From contig JAQVMT010000001.1 of the NCBI GenBank assembly GCA_028703495.1, positions 1-64,000 on the forward strand: 64,000 bases of DNA, read 5' to 3'. Position 1 is the stretch's first letter. Each line of letters opens with the position of its first letter. The stretch is from Clostridia bacterium (GTDB lineage Bacteria > Bacillota > Clostridia > Christensenellales > CAG-314). A model generated the notes under the pieces. That model was not told the origin of the DNA. It worked only from the letters and a program-made list of their open reading frames with translations, and ran no database searches. This document shows, one piece after another, positions 37,884-47,269 of this stretch. The position numbers were made by a program, and so were the translations under genes.

Positions 37884-39677
37884 TTACCTCCTTTCGATAG
37901 CGTTCAATTTGCATATGCTCATACAAACGCCGCAGCCCACGCAAGTGCCCTTGTCGATGAATGCCTTGCCTTCGACCATCATTATGGCGGGGCAGCCGCA
38001 CTTCACGCACATTTTGCAGCCCACGCATTTGTCGTTAACTATGCATTTTGACTTAAACGCTTCGGGGAACTGTTCGTTATCCAAAGCGGACAGCTTTTTC
38101 AGCACGCAGGGGTATTTTGTGATAATTACGCTTGCTTTGGGACTTGTTTTTGCCTTGTTTAGGGTGTCTACCACAGCTTTTCTATCATTGGGGTCGATAA
38201 CGTAAACGTCTTCGATGCCGATGGCTCTTACAATCGCTTCGATATCCGATATGTGCGCGCTTTCGCCGCTTAGCGTAAATCCGCTGCCGGGGTTTTGCTG
38301 GTGACCGGTCATTCCCGTTATTCTGTTGTCCAGAATAATCGTAATATTGCTACCCTTATTGTAAACCACATCCAAAAGCGAGGTAATGCCGCTGTGGAAG
38401 AAGGTAGAATCGCCCAAGACCGATACAACTCTCTTTTTATTTTCGGGGTTAAGATCCAAAGCCTTTTGCATACCCGAACCACTGCTGATGCTTGCGCCCA
38501 TACAGCAGTTGAAATCCATAGCGTTGTAAGGAGGAGCGAAGCCCAAGGTGTAGCAGCCTATATCGCCCGAGACGACGACGTCCTTCATCTTGCCTAACTC
38601 ATAAAAGACGGCTCTGTGCGGACAACCCGCGCAAAAGGCGGGCGGACGAGGAACGACGAAGTCTGCATTCGGTTTGCGCGAAGCATTTTCCGAGCCCGTA
38701 ACGCACATTCTTACCACGTCGGCGGTTAATTCGCCGTAAGCGGGGAAAAACGCATCGCCTTGCGCATTGTACTTGCCGAACAGCTTGGAGGAGTAGCCGA
38801 GCATACGTACGGCTTCCTCTATGTAACAGTCGTTTTCCTCCAAAACGTAAATTTTGTCGGCGGATTTACAAATGCCGTCGATTAATTCCATAGGAAGAGG
38901 ATAACTGAATCCGATTTTGAGGTAATTTGCATCGTTGCCGAAAACCTCCTTGGCGTAGTTAAAGCACATTCCGCTTGCAATGATGGTGGTTTTGCTGTTA
39001 TTGTCGGTTATGATATTAAACTCCGAAGTGTTTACCTGCTTTTTGAGAATGTCCATTCTCTTTTCCACATAAGTGCGTCTTATACGCGCATTCGCAGGTA
39101 CGGTAACATACTTTGCAGCGTCTTTTTTGTAAAGCTTTACGGGTACTTCGGCTCTATCGGAGAGCGCAACAAGGCTCTTGGAGTGGCAAACTCTCGTGGT
39201 CACGCGAACAAGCACGGGTGTATCGTATTCTTCGGAAAGCGTGAATGCGTACTTAACCATATCAATGCACTCTTGAGAATCCGAAGGCTCCAACATGGGA
39301 ACTTTTGCGGCGCGTGCGTAATTTCTGTTATCCTGCTCGTTTTGAGAGGAGTGTTGACCGGGCTCGTCGGCGGTGACAACAACTAAGCCTGCGTTGATAC
39401 CGGTATAAGATACGGTAAAAAACGGATCGGCGGCAACGTTAAGACCGACGTGCTTCATTGCGGCAAATGCTCTTGCTCCGCCGACTGCACAACCGATGGC
39501 ATATTCCATAGCCACTTTCTCGTTGGGTGCCCATTCGGAGTTCACCTCAGTGTAATGCGCGAGATTTTCAAGTATTTCCGTACTCGGGGTTCCGGGATAT
39601 GCCGCGGCAAAATGCGTACCTGCTTCGTAAACGCCTCTGGCAATCGCTTCGTTTCCCGTCATTAAGGTTTTTTTCAT
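37884..39677 (-). CDS. iorA: indolepyruvate:ferredoxin oxidoreductase, alpha subunit
   Basis: This gives a 597-aa subunit. The N-terminal pyrimidine-binding region starts MTGNEAIARGVYEAGTHFAA. The TPP-binding region has GDIGCYTLGFAPPYNAMD and VVSVLGDSTFFHSGI. The C-terminus carries two [4Fe-4S] clusters (CVGCKMCVKCGC and CVGCGVCMSIC). The full gene is present at normal family length. Electrons go to ferredoxin. ACCTCC on the plus strand supplies the ribosome binding site. It is divergent from the lysine operon. Confidence 0.95.
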   Translation of the reverse strand: MKKTLMTGNEAIARGVYEAGTHFAAAYPGTPSTEILENLAHYTEVNSEWAPNEKVAMEYAIGCAVGGARAFAAMKHVGLNVAADPFFTVSYTGINAGLVVVTADEPGQHSSQNEQDNRNYARAAKVPMLEPSDSQECIDMVKYAFTLSEEYDTPVLVRVTTRVCHSKSLVALSDRAEVPVKLYKKDAAKYVTVPANARIRRTYVEKRMDILKKQVNTSEFNIITDNNSKTTIIASGMCFNYAKEVFGNDANYLKIGFSYPLPMELIDGICKSADKIYVLEENDCYIEEAVRMLGYSSKLFGKYNAQGDAFFPAYGELTADVVRMCVTGSENASRKPNADFVVPRPPAFCAGCPHRAVFYELGKMKDVVVSGDIGCYTLGFAPPYNAMDFNCCMGASISSGSGMQKALDLNPENKKRVVSVLGDSTFFHSGITSLLDVVYNKGSNITIILDNRITGMTGHQQNPGSGFTLSGESAHISDIEAIVRAIGIEDVYVIDPNDRKAVVDTLNKAKTSPKASVIITKYPCVLKKLSALDNEQFPEAFKSKCIVNDKCVGCKMCVKCGCPAIMMVEGKAFIDKGTCVGCGVCMSICKLNAIERR

Positions 39678-39710
39678 AATACCTCCTTTGAATGCAAACT
39701 TGTATTAATG

Positions 39711-39733
39711 CGAAGGATTGCATAAATCCTTCG
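39711..39733 (-). promoter_or_regulatory. hairpin in the iorA leader
   Basis: CGAAGGATT and AATCCTTCG form a perfect 9-bp stem around a 5-nt loop, 34 bases upstream of the iorA start. A likely RNA or operator element; no known riboswitch was recognised. Confidence 0.4.
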
Positions 39734-40161
39734 ATGTTTATATTTTATAAAGATCGCAAAAGTCCGATATTCGCCTATCTTCCTTTTTATTATAAAGGCA
39801 AAACCGCGGTTTGTCCCGATTATGAACAAAATAATAATATCCGAACATTATCATTTATGTAATGACTTATCAAGTTATAGCAAAAAAATCGTACTTGAAA
39901 AATATATAACTTACCGTTTATCAAATTGCACCGCCAAACAGAGGGGAATTACTCCAAGTGTTTGGCTTTAAAAGAACTCTTGTTATCCTTTGATTCTTTA
40001 CATGAAAATACTTTATTAAGCACGATAATTTAAGTTGCGATCTATTTCCGTTAATTGCCAAGGCATCCTTCTCAACTAAATTCCACTGTGGAACTTACTT
40101 TGGCAATAGACTTTAAAAAATCGTTGCTCGGTGCGAATGGAAAAAATATTATTCATTTTGC
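39734..40161. other. intergenic region between iorA and the lysine operon promoter
   Basis: No gene. It contains the dispersed palindromic element at 40050-40111 and a possible minus-strand -10 box (TATAAT at 39794-39789) for iorA. Confidence 0.5.
40050..40111. repeat. 62-bp dispersed imperfect palindrome, copy 1
   Basis: It begins GTTAATTGCCAAGG and ends ACTTTGGCAATAGAC, with an inner TTCCACTGTGGAA palindrome. The reverse complement of 52294-52355 matches it over the whole length with about ten differences. It is intergenic and non-coding, like a small MITE or REP-type element. Confidence 0.75.
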
Positions 40162-40191
40162 TTGACAATGGGTTTTGAATTGTGCTATAAT
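40162..40191 (+). promoter_or_regulatory. lysine operon promoter
   Basis: TTGACA at 40162-40167, an 18-bp spacer and TATAAT at 40186-40191: both boxes are consensus sigma-A. It starts a leader of about 295 nt before kal. Confidence 0.88.
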
Positions 40192-40248
40192 TTAGAGGTT
40201 AAAGCGTGAGCGTTGATCTTTGCTCGTCGCTTTAATTATCGGGTTTAT

Positions 40249-40407
40249 AATTGAGGTCGCGATCGGCAAGGTACCGCTCTTTTTCTTGACGGAGTTGGGG
40301 TGTGAATGTGTCGTTCGCCGAAAGGGTTGTGCGCCGTTATTTCGCGCTTCTCTTGGGAGCAAGGCTCAGTGCTTTGCTACTGTCACGAGTTCGTGATGCG
40401 CTGTTTG
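40249..40407 (+). promoter_or_regulatory. lysine riboswitch (L box) aptamer
   Basis: Conserved L-box pieces are in the right order: AGGTCGCG after the P1 strand, CAAGGTA, CGCCGAAAGGG, CTTGGGAGCAAGG with a closing CTTTGCT (P4), then TACTGTCACGAG-TTCG-TGATGCGCT (P5 and core). The wording CACTGTCACG...CGTGGAGAGC of the Thermotoga aptamer is closely mirrored. P1 would pair AATTG (40249-40253) with CTGTT (40401-40405), with one U-U mismatch, so P1 is weak. The terminator's 5' arm uses the same bases, which predicts read-through when lysine is bound. Confidence 0.85.
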
Positions 40408-40438
40408 ATGATTTTCAAACGGCGCTTTTTGTTTTTTT
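40398..40438 (+). terminator. riboswitch terminator of the lysine operon
   Basis: GCGCTGTTTG at 40398-40407 pairs with CAAACGGCGC at 40416-40425 (one G-U pair), followed by TTTTTGTTTTTTT. It stands directly on the 3' side of the aptamer and 55 bases before kal. Confidence 0.92.
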
Positions 40439-40493
40439 GCGAATTCGCTCGGCTATAATCGCCCTTAGAAGGGGCTTTAAGGAGGAATGATAT

Positions 40494-40877
40494 ATGAAAT
40501 CAATTATTAGATTGAGAATGAGTACGGGCGACGCGCATTACGGCGGCGAGCTTGTGGACGGCGCAAGGATGCTACAGCTGTTCGGCGATGTTGCGACCGA
40601 ATTATTGATAATCAACGACGGCGACGAGGGACTGTTTTGCGCATACGACAATGTGGAGTTTCTTGCACCTGTGTACGCAGGCGACTATATCGAGGCAAGC
40701 GGCGAAATCACTCATATTGGCAATACCAGCCGTAAAATGTCTTTTGTCGCCAAAAAGGTCATAGCTCCACGCAAGGATATCAACGACAGCGCGTGCGATG
40801 TACTCGCCGAACCCGTAGTGGTGTGTCGTGCAAGCGGTACCTGCGTCGTTCCCAAAGCAAAACAGCGCAAGGCGTAA
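40494..40877 (+). CDS. kal: 3-aminobutyryl-CoA ammonia-lyase
   Basis: This gives a 127-aa hotdog-fold protein beginning [20 protein letters not shown], with the helix [19 protein letters not shown] and [20 protein letters not shown], matching Kal of lysine fermenters in length and sequence style. It removes ammonia from 3-aminobutyryl-CoA to give crotonyl-CoA. It is the first gene of the operon, with AAGGAGG in front. Its 3' end is duplicated downstream. Confidence 0.93.
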   Translation: MKSIIRLRMSTGDAHYGGELVDGARMLQLFGDVATELLIINDGDEGLFCAYDNVEFLAPVYAGDYIEASGEITHIGNTSRKMSFVAKKVIAPRKDINDSACDVLAEPVVVCRASGTCVVPKAKQRKA

Positions 40878-40978
40878 TTCCAAACAAGCAGCCGATGCTA
40901 GTGGCAACGTTTCCGCAAAACCAATAATCGTGCAAGCGGTACCTGCGTTGTACCCAAAGTAAAACAGCCAAGGCGTAA
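40827..40978. repeat. duplication of the kal 3' end
   Basis: The last 51 bp of kal including its TAA (40827-40877) recur at 40929-40978 with about five differences. The copy is out of any reading frame with a start and lies between kal and kce. Confidence 0.85.
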
Positions 40979-41056
40979 AGCAAGCATATTTTTTATTGAT
41001 TGTTTTACCTGTTGCACAAAGAATGAATTAACCGGAAATTAAGGAGAAAAAGAAAG

Positions 41057-41875
41057 ATGGATAAATTGATTATAACCGCGGCTATTTGCGGCGCGGAGGT
41101 TACAAAGGAACACAACGAGGCTGTGCCTTACACCGTCGAGGAGATTGCGCGTGAGGCGCGTTTGGCTTACGAAGCAGGTGCAAGCATTATTCACCTTCAC
41201 GTTAGGGAGGACGACGGCACGCCGACACAGAGCGCGAAACGTTTTCGCGAATGTATGGAGGCGATAAAGGCCTGCTGCGGCGATGTGATTGTACAACCCT
41301 CTACGGGTGGAGCAGTCGGAATGAGCAACGATGAACGGCTTGAACCGATAACCTTACTGCCCGAAATGGCAACGTTGGACTGCGGAACGTGCAACTTCGG
41401 CGGCGATGACATCTTCGTCAACACCGAAAACACCATTATTGAGTTTGCGCAAAGAATGAAGCCTTTGGGAATCAAACCCGAGGTCGAGGTTTTCGACAAG
41501 GGCATGATCGATATGGCTATCCGATTGGCAAAAAAGGGCATAATTCCCACTCCGATGCACTTCAATTTGGTCATGGGCGTTAACGGCGGTATCAGCGGTA
41601 CGCCGCGCGACCTGCTGTTTATGGTCGAGAGCCTGCCTGCGGGAAGCACCTTCACCGTGTCGGGTGTCGGCAGATGTCAGCTTGCGATGAATACTATGTC
41701 TATTCTTTTGGGCGGCCACGTCAGAGTGGGCTTTGAAGACAACGTTAACCTTGCAAAGGGCGTAAAAGCCAAGTCAAATGCCGATTTTGTAACAAGAATC
41801 AGAGAAATTGCATTTACTTTAGGTAGAGAAACGGCAACGCCGTCCGAAGCAAGAGCTATTTTGGGTCTGAAATAG
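41057..41875 (+). CDS. kce: 3-keto-5-aminohexanoate cleavage enzyme
   Basis: This gives a 272-aa BKACE/DUF849 TIM-barrel enzyme. The zinc-binding HLH lies at residues 46-48 (SIIHLHVRE), and QPSTGGAVGMSNDERLEP, MHFNLVMGVNGG and TVSGVGRCQL are further family motifs. With acetyl-CoA it splits 3-keto-5-aminohexanoate into acetoacetate and 3-aminobutyryl-CoA, the substrate of the preceding gene's product. AAGGAG lies upstream. Family members can act on other beta-keto acids, but the neighbours fix the assignment. Confidence 0.95.
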   Translation: MDKLIITAAICGAEVTKEHNEAVPYTVEEIAREARLAYEAGASIIHLHVREDDGTPTQSAKRFRECMEAIKACCGDVIVQPSTGGAVGMSNDERLEPITLLPEMATLDCGTCNFGGDDIFVNTENTIIEFAQRMKPLGIKPEVEVFDKGMIDMAIRLAKKGIIPTPMHFNLVMGVNGGISGTPRDLLFMVESLPAGSTFTVSGVGRCQLAMNTMSILLGGHVRVGFEDNVNLAKGVKAKSNADFVTRIREIAFTLGRETATPSEARAILGLK

Positions 41876-41914
41876 TCCGAAACCGTAAAATCGGCGTGAC
41901 TGATTTGACTTTGT

Positions 41915-42047
41915 GCCAAAATCCGCAGGTTTGCATTTACGGCGGGAGCTATTGCGGACTGTCCAAATCGATTTAAATCGGTGTGTTTAATATGCCTTCG
42001 CGCCGAAACCCGTACGTTTGCATTTACGGGAGCTATTGCGGACTGCC
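41915..42047. repeat. 87-bp offset direct repeat before the hexapeptide protein gene
   Basis: About 45 bp with the core GTTTGCATTTACGG and GGGAGCTATTGCGGACTG occur at 41915-41963 and 42002-42047, with a 3-bp gap and several changes. Both copies lie between kce and the start of the next gene. Confidence 0.75.
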
Positions 42048-42108
42048 CGATATCAATTGCTTTGACAAAAGCTTGCGCTTAAGGTCTTTCGTTGCCGACG
42101 GAGGGTTT

Positions 42109-42963
42109 ATGCGAGTAATTATGTGCCATTGCAATGCTATCGACCTTGAAATAAAGTCCCGTGCAAAAATCGTCGGCAATTCGATTGTCACGCTCGGCGC
42201 AATCGTCGGCAATTCCCGACTTTTCAAGTGCTTTGTCGGGAGAAATACGATAATTATCGATTCGAATGCAGTCAATTCGCTTTTTATAGGCGTAAGGACG
42301 GAAAACAGCAAAATCACGCGTTCTCACGTTGTCGAAGCAAAAATAACTGACTCGGTTGTATCGGACACAAAAATCACCGAATCGTCCCACATAGAGGCTT
42401 CGAAGCTCTACCGTTCTGCCGTTGTCGGAGCGGCGGTAATAAACTCGGTCATGTCGGGCTCTGTAATCGGTGAGAAATGCACGGTCGAAGGCTCCGAGGT
42501 TACGGATTCGACCGTCGGAAAAAACGTTGTTATCGCAAAAAGCAAGGTTAATACGTCCGAAATCGGCGAAAACACCACCATTGGTACTATGGCTCATTTG
42601 CGCGAAAAGGTCCGCGTGGGTAAAAATTGCCGCATTGGCAACTTTGTGGAAATCAAAAACTCCACGCTCGGCGACTTTGTCAAAGCCGCGCATTTGGCGT
42701 ACATCGGAGACGCGACTGTCGGAAACGAATGTAACATCGGGTGTGGAGTCGTCTTTGCCAACTTCGACGGCAAGCGTAAGCACCGCACGACGGTCGGCAA
42801 CAACTGCTTTTTGGGCTGTAACTGCAACCTCGTTGCGCCGCTTACCATCGGCAACAACTGCTTTTTGGGCGCGGGTACGACACTCACAAGGAATTTGCCC
42901 GATGACAGCTTCGCCTGCGAAAAGCGCGAAATTATCATCAAGAAAAACACTTTTTGCAAATAA
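42109..42963 (+). CDS. GlmU C-terminal-like left-handed beta-helix acetyltransferase
   Basis: This gives a 284-aa hexapeptide-repeat protein without the uridylyltransferase domain. Its last 120 residues parallel the GlmU acetyltransferase core: HLREKVRVG, NFVEIKNSTLGDFVKAAHLA (with the equivalent of catalytic His363), YIGDATVGNECNIGCG, NFDGKRKHRTTVGNN and GAGTTLTRNLP. The first half is a looser beta-helix (VTDSTVGKNVVIAKSKV). Equivalents of the GlmU acetyl-CoA and sugar-binding residues look present, so acetyl transfer is likely; the acceptor is uncertain. The start at 42109 follows GACGGAGGG. It lies inside the lysine operon between kce and kdd, where no such gene is normally known to me. 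Confidence 0.78.
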   Translation: MRVIMCHCNAIDLEIKSRAKIVGNSIVTLGAIVGNSRLFKCFVGRNTIIIDSNAVNSLFIGVRTENSKITRSHVVEAKITDSVVSDTKITESSHIEASKLYRSAVVGAAVINSVMSGSVIGEKCTVEGSEVTDSTVGKNVVIAKSKVNTSEIGENTTIGTMAHLREKVRVGKNCRIGNFVEIKNSTLGDFVKAAHLAYIGDATVGNECNIGCGVVFANFDGKRKHRTTVGNNCFLGCNCNLVAPLTIGNNCFLGAGTTLTRNLPDDSFACEKREIIIKKNTFCK

Positions 42964-43101
42964 AAACGATAATCGAGAAAATATACTTTTAGTTAACAAA
43001 AAAGATTATCAAAAAACACTTATAAACAATAAAACGGCTTTGCCGATTGTATGAATAGTATTAATACTATTAATAATAGATTACAAACAACGGAGGAAAA
43101 T

Positions 43102-44145
43102 ATGGATATTTTAAAGGGAAACAAATACGGAACACACAGAGTTATCGAGCCGAAGGGCGTTTTGACGCAAGCCGCATACAAAATCGACAACGATATGAGC
43201 AAGCATTACAGCAACGAAATCATCGTCGACGTAATAAGCCTCAATATCGACAGCGCGTCCTTTACGCAAATAAAGACCGAACAACAGGGCGATGAGAGCA
43301 AGATTGCGGCAAAAATTATGGAGATCGTTAACGAAAGAGGCAAAATGCAAAACCCTGTCACGGGAAGCGGCGGAATGTTCATCGGAAAAGTCGCATACAT
43401 CGGCGAGGATCTCAAGAACAGAGATTTGAAGGTCGGCGACAAAATCGCAAGCTTGGTGTCGCTAAGCTTGACTCCTTTGAAAATCGAAAGCATAACCGCC
43501 GTTCACACCGCTATCGAAAGAGTGGACGTCGTTGCAAAAGCAGTGCTGTTTGAAAGTGGCATTTATGCTAAGCTTCCCTCGGATATGAGCGAGCAATTGG
43601 CTCTGGCTGCTTTGGACGTAGCCGGCGCACCCGCGCAAACACGTAAGCTGGTTAAAGAGGGCGACAGCGTTCTGGTTTTGGGCGCAGCGGGAAAGAGCGG
43701 CGTTTTGTGTTGCTATGAAGCCAAGAAAAAGGTCGGTGCAAAGGGTAACGTCGTTGCCGTTGTAAGAAAGCCCGCTTACATTGAAAAGCTCAAGAATTTA
43801 GGGGTTATCGATAACGCAATCATCGCAAGCGCAACCGAACCCGTGGATGTTTTGGAGAAGGCGTTGGCTGTCAATGGTGGCAAGGAATACGACGTTTCGA
43901 TATCCTGCGTTAACGCTCCCAACACTGAAATGGCGTGTATTCTTCCCGTTCGCGACGATGGTATCGTCTACTTCTTCTCGATGGCAACCAGCTTCACAAA
44001 AGCCGCGTTGGGTGCGGAAGGCGTAGGCAAGGATGTTACGATGATCGTCGGCAACGGCTATACCAAAAATCACGCCGAAATTACCTTGGACGACTTGAGA
44101 GAGAGCGCGGCTATCCGCTCACTTTTCGAGGATACTTACAATTAA
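43102..44145 (+). CDS. kdd: L-erythro-3,5-diaminohexanoate dehydrogenase
   Basis: This gives a 347-aa MDR-like dehydrogenase: MDILKGNKYGTHRVIEPKGV at the N-terminus is characteristic of Kdd, and VLVLGAAGKSGVLCCYEAKK is the Rossmann NAD-binding turn. It oxidatively deaminates 3,5-diaminohexanoate to 3-keto-5-aminohexanoate with NAD+, feeding kce. CGGAGG precedes the start at 43102; the upstream 17 codons of open frame lack a site. Confidence 0.95.
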   Translation: MDILKGNKYGTHRVIEPKGVLTQAAYKIDNDMSKHYSNEIIVDVISLNIDSASFTQIKTEQQGDESKIAAKIMEIVNERGKMQNPVTGSGGMFIGKVAYIGEDLKNRDLKVGDKIASLVSLSLTPLKIESITAVHTAIERVDVVAKAVLFESGIYAKLPSDMSEQLALAALDVAGAPAQTRKLVKEGDSVLVLGAAGKSGVLCCYEAKKKVGAKGNVVAVVRKPAYIEKLKNLGVIDNAIIASATEPVDVLEKALAVNGGKEYDVSISCVNAPNTEMACILPVRDDGIVYFFSMATSFTKAALGAEGVGKDVTMIVGNGYTKNHAEITLDDLRESAAIRSLFEDTYN

Positions 44146-44320
44146 AATAGCTTAAGCGCGAATTTATTAGCGGATTGTGTTACAAGCAAGACGAATCGAG
44201 CTTAATCACGCGGTGCCGATTGGCGGTTTGACAGTCGGCAGATTAAACAAAGGATTATTTTGTATTCCGATTGACCTTAGACGATTTTTGAGGTTGACGG
44301 TGAAATAAAAGAGGTATATT

Positions 44321-45553
44321 ATGAATGAAAAACAGAAAAAGATGTTTCCCGACGTAACCGAGGCACAATGGAACGATTGGAAATGGCAATTAAAGAATAG
44401 AATCGAAACGGTGGACGAGCTGAAAAAGTACGTCGATTTAACCGAGGAGGAAGAAGAAGGTGTCAAGGCTTGCTTGGGCCACTTGAGAATGGCTATCACG
44501 CCCTATTACCTTTCGCTTATCGACGGTGGTGCGGACGATCCCGTGCGCATACAAGCTATTCCCACGGCGAATGAGCTTAACGTAGCGCCTGCGGATTTGT
44601 GCGATCCTCTGCACGAGGATGCCGACAGCCCCACAAAGGGCTTGACTCACCGCTATCCCGACAGAGTCCTGCTTTTGGTGACCGATCAATGCAGTATGTA
44701 CTGCCGCCACTGCACGAGAAGGCGTTTTGCAGGTCAACACGATGCAAGCTTGCCCGTGGAACAGATCGATAAGGGTATTGAGTATATAAGACAGCACACC
44801 GAGGTTCGCGACGTGCTGCTAAGCGGCGGCGATGCGTTGATGCTCTCCGACGACCGTTTGGAGTACATTATCAAGAAACTGCGCGAAATCGACCACGTCG
44901 AAATTATTCGCATAGGCACGAGAGTTCCCGTCGTTATGCCTCAAAGGATAACAGACGAGCTATGCAATATGCTCAAAAAGTATCACCCTATTTGGCTGAA
45001 CACCCACTTCAACCATTATAAGGAAATCACGCCCGACAGCCGCGCTGCCTGCGAGAAAATGGCGAATGCCGGTATTCCCTTGGGAAATCAAAGCGTGTTG
45101 CTCCGCAATGTCAACGATGATGTTACCATAATGAAAAAGCTGGTGCATGAGCTTGTCAAAATCCGCGTGCGCCCCTACTATATCTATCAATGCGACCTTA
45201 GCGAGGGACTTTTGCACTTCCGCACACCCGTGAGCAAGGGAATCGAGATTATCGAGGGACTTCGCGGCCACACCAGCGGCTTTTGCGTTCCTACCTTTGT
45301 TGTAGACGCGCCCGGCGGTGGCGGTAAGATACCCGTAATGCCCAACTACATAATAAGTCAATCGCCCGAACGCGTGATTTTGCGCAACTTCGAGGGTGTT
45401 ATCACCGCTTATTCGCAACCCACGAACTATACAAGCCGTAATATGGCGACCGAGCAAACCGAAGGCGTTATCTCCGTTTTAGAGGGCAACCGAGAAAGCT
45501 TGGAACCGAGCAATCTCATCCGCCACAAAAGAAATTCAAAGCATAACGGATAG
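44321..45553 (+). CDS. kamA: lysine 2,3-aminomutase
   Basis: This gives a 410-aa radical-SAM enzyme. CSMYCRHC (Cys124, Cys128, Cys131) binds the [4Fe-4S] cluster; [12 protein letters not shown] and [14 protein letters not shown] are SAM- and PLP-domain motifs of this family. It converts L-lysine to L-beta-lysine, the first step of the pathway. AGAGGT lies upstream. An unexplained 175-bp gap precedes it, with no clear terminator. Confidence 0.97.
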   Translation: MNEKQKKMFPDVTEAQWNDWKWQLKNRIETVDELKKYVDLTEEEEEGVKACLGHLRMAITPYYLSLIDGGADDPVRIQAIPTANELNVAPADLCDPLHEDADSPTKGLTHRYPDRVLLLVTDQCSMYCRHCTRRRFAGQHDASLPVEQIDKGIEYIRQHTEVRDVLLSGGDALMLSDDRLEYIIKKLREIDHVEIIRIGTRVPVVMPQRITDELCNMLKKYHPIWLNTHFNHYKEITPDSRAACEKMANAGIPLGNQSVLLRNVNDDVTIMKKLVHELVKIRVRPYYIYQCDLSEGLLHFRTPVSKGIEIIEGLRGHTSGFCVPTFVVDAPGGGGKIPVMPNYIISQSPERVILRNFEGVITAYSQPTNYTSRNMATEQTEGVISVLEGNRESLEPSNLIRHKRNSKHNG

Positions 45554-45700
45554 TACGGTTTTAGCTTATTAATACGCAGTTTTGCGAAAAGAAGCTATGA
45601 GCATAACGGTTATGCCGTTAAGGCTTTTTGTTGCGAGTTTGAAAGCTCCGCAGTATAAAGCCCGTAAATCATTTTAAACAAAAGCTAAGGAAGTAAAAAT

Positions 45701-47269
45701 ATGGGAAAATTGGCATTGGACACAGAAAAAATCAAACAAGCAAGGGGCTATGCCGGAAAGGTTGCCGCCGATATGCAGCAGTTTATCGACCTTCACACCA
45801 CCGTTTCCGTGGAAAGAGCGGTTTTACGGCTATTGGGTGTGGACGGCGTTAACGCAGAGGGCGTACCCTTGCCGAACGTGGTTGTGGATGCACTTCAAAA
45901 TGCCGACAGGCTTTGCAACGGCGCCGCCTACCACGTCGGTTGTGCTGTGAGTCATTTAAATATCACTCCGCAACAGCTTGCCGAGGGTATCGATGACGGC
46001 AGTATCGACCTACGTTCTCTGCCATTGATCGACCGCGAGGATGCCGAACGCGCAATCGCGCCCTACGTCGATAAGCAGATCGCACATATTAAAGAGCGCA
46101 GAGCCGAACGCACGGCTTACCTCGACAGCTTCAAGGAAAGCGACCTACCATATTTGTACTGCATAGTCGCGACGGGCAATATCTATGAGGACATCGTTCA
46201 GGCAACCGCAGCCGCAAAGCAGGGTGCCGACATAATCGCAGTTATCCGCACGACGGGGCAAAGTCTGTTGGACTATGTGCCGTTCGGGGCGACCACCGAG
46301 GGATTCGGCGGCACCTACGCCACGCAGGAGAACTTCCGCCTTATGCGTGAGGCGCTGGACAAGGTAGGCGAGCAGGAGCATAGGTATATTCGACTTTGCA
46401 ACTACTGCTCGGGACTTTGCATGCCCGAAATCGCCGCTATGGGCGCGATAGAAAGACTGGACGTTATGCTTAACGATGCTCTTTACGGCATACTGTTCCG
46501 CGATATAAATATGCAGCGCACGATGATCGATCAGTATTTTTCGCGCGTTATCAACGGCTTTGCCGGCGTTATCATCAACACGGGTGAGGACAACTACCTT
46601 ACAACCGCCGATGCCGTAAGCTCGGCGCATACCGTGCTTGCAAGTCAAATGCTCAATGAGCAGTTCGCGCTGCTTGCGGGACTTCCCGAGGAGCAGATGG
46701 GGTTGGGACACGCGTTTGAAATCGATCCCGACTATCCCGACGGCTTTTTGTACGAGTTGGCACAGGCGCAGATGGCAAGGGAAATTTTCCCCGATGCACC
46801 TCTCAAATATATGCCTCCCACAAAATATATGACAGGCAATATCTTCAAGGGCAACGTTCAGGACGCGCTTTTCAATATGGTTACAATAATGACCCACCAA
46901 AAGATACATCTTTTGGGTATGCTGACTGAAGCCATTCATACGCCGTTTATGAGCGATCGCGCTCTTGCCATCGAAAACGCAAAGTATATTTACACGACGA
47001 TGCGGCATTTGGGCGACGAAATCGAGTTCAAGGAGGGTGGCATTATCCAAAAAAGAGCCGCCGAGGTGCTGGACAAAGCCTCCGAGCTGCTTAAAGAAAT
47101 TCAGGATTTGGGACTTTTCAACACCATTCAGCGCGGTATTTTTGCCGATGTCAAACGTCCGATAAACGGTGGAAAGGGACTGGACGGCGTTGCGGTCAAG
47201 AGCATGACCTACTTCAATCCCTTTATCGAGCGTATGCTTAATGCAAACGAAGGAGGAGTAAAACAATGA
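45701..47269 (+). CDS. kamD: beta-lysine 5,6-aminomutase, alpha subunit
   Basis: This gives a 522-aa protein with the full KamD pattern: ARGYAGKVAADMQQFIDLHT, TGQSLLDYVPFGATTEGFGG and TYATQENFRLMREALD. It forms the TIM barrel of the adenosylcobalamin- and PLP-dependent mutase that moves the terminal amino group to C5, giving 3,5-diaminohexanoate. Its stop overlaps the kamE start by 4 bp. Confidence 0.97.
   Translation: MGKLALDTEKIKQARGYAGKVAADMQQFIDLHTTVSVERAVLRLLGVDGVNAEGVPLPNVVVDALQNADRLCNGAAYHVGCAVSHLNITPQQLAEGIDDGSIDLRSLPLIDREDAERAIAPYVDKQIAHIKERRAERTAYLDSFKESDLPYLYCIVATGNIYEDIVQATAAAKQGADIIAVIRTTGQSLLDYVPFGATTEGFGGTYATQENFRLMREALDKVGEQEHRYIRLCNYCSGLCMPEIAAMGAIERLDVMLNDALYGILFRDINMQRTMIDQYFSRVINGFAGVIINTGEDNYLTTADAVSSAHTVLASQMLNEQFALLAGLPEEQMGLGHAFEIDPDYPDGFLYELAQAQMAREIFPDAPLKYMPPTKYMTGNIFKGNVQDALFNMVTIMTHQKIHLLGMLTEAIHTPFMSDRALAIENAKYIYTTMRHLGDEIEFKEGGIIQKRAAEVLDKASELLKEIQDLGLFNTIQRGIFADVKRPINGGKGLDGVAVKSMTYFNPFIERMLNANEGGVKQ

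Noticed and set aside
39734-40161. A mobile element with transposase between iorA and the lysine operon
   Set aside because: Only a 62-bp palindromic element was found; no transposase coding sequence is present in the window.
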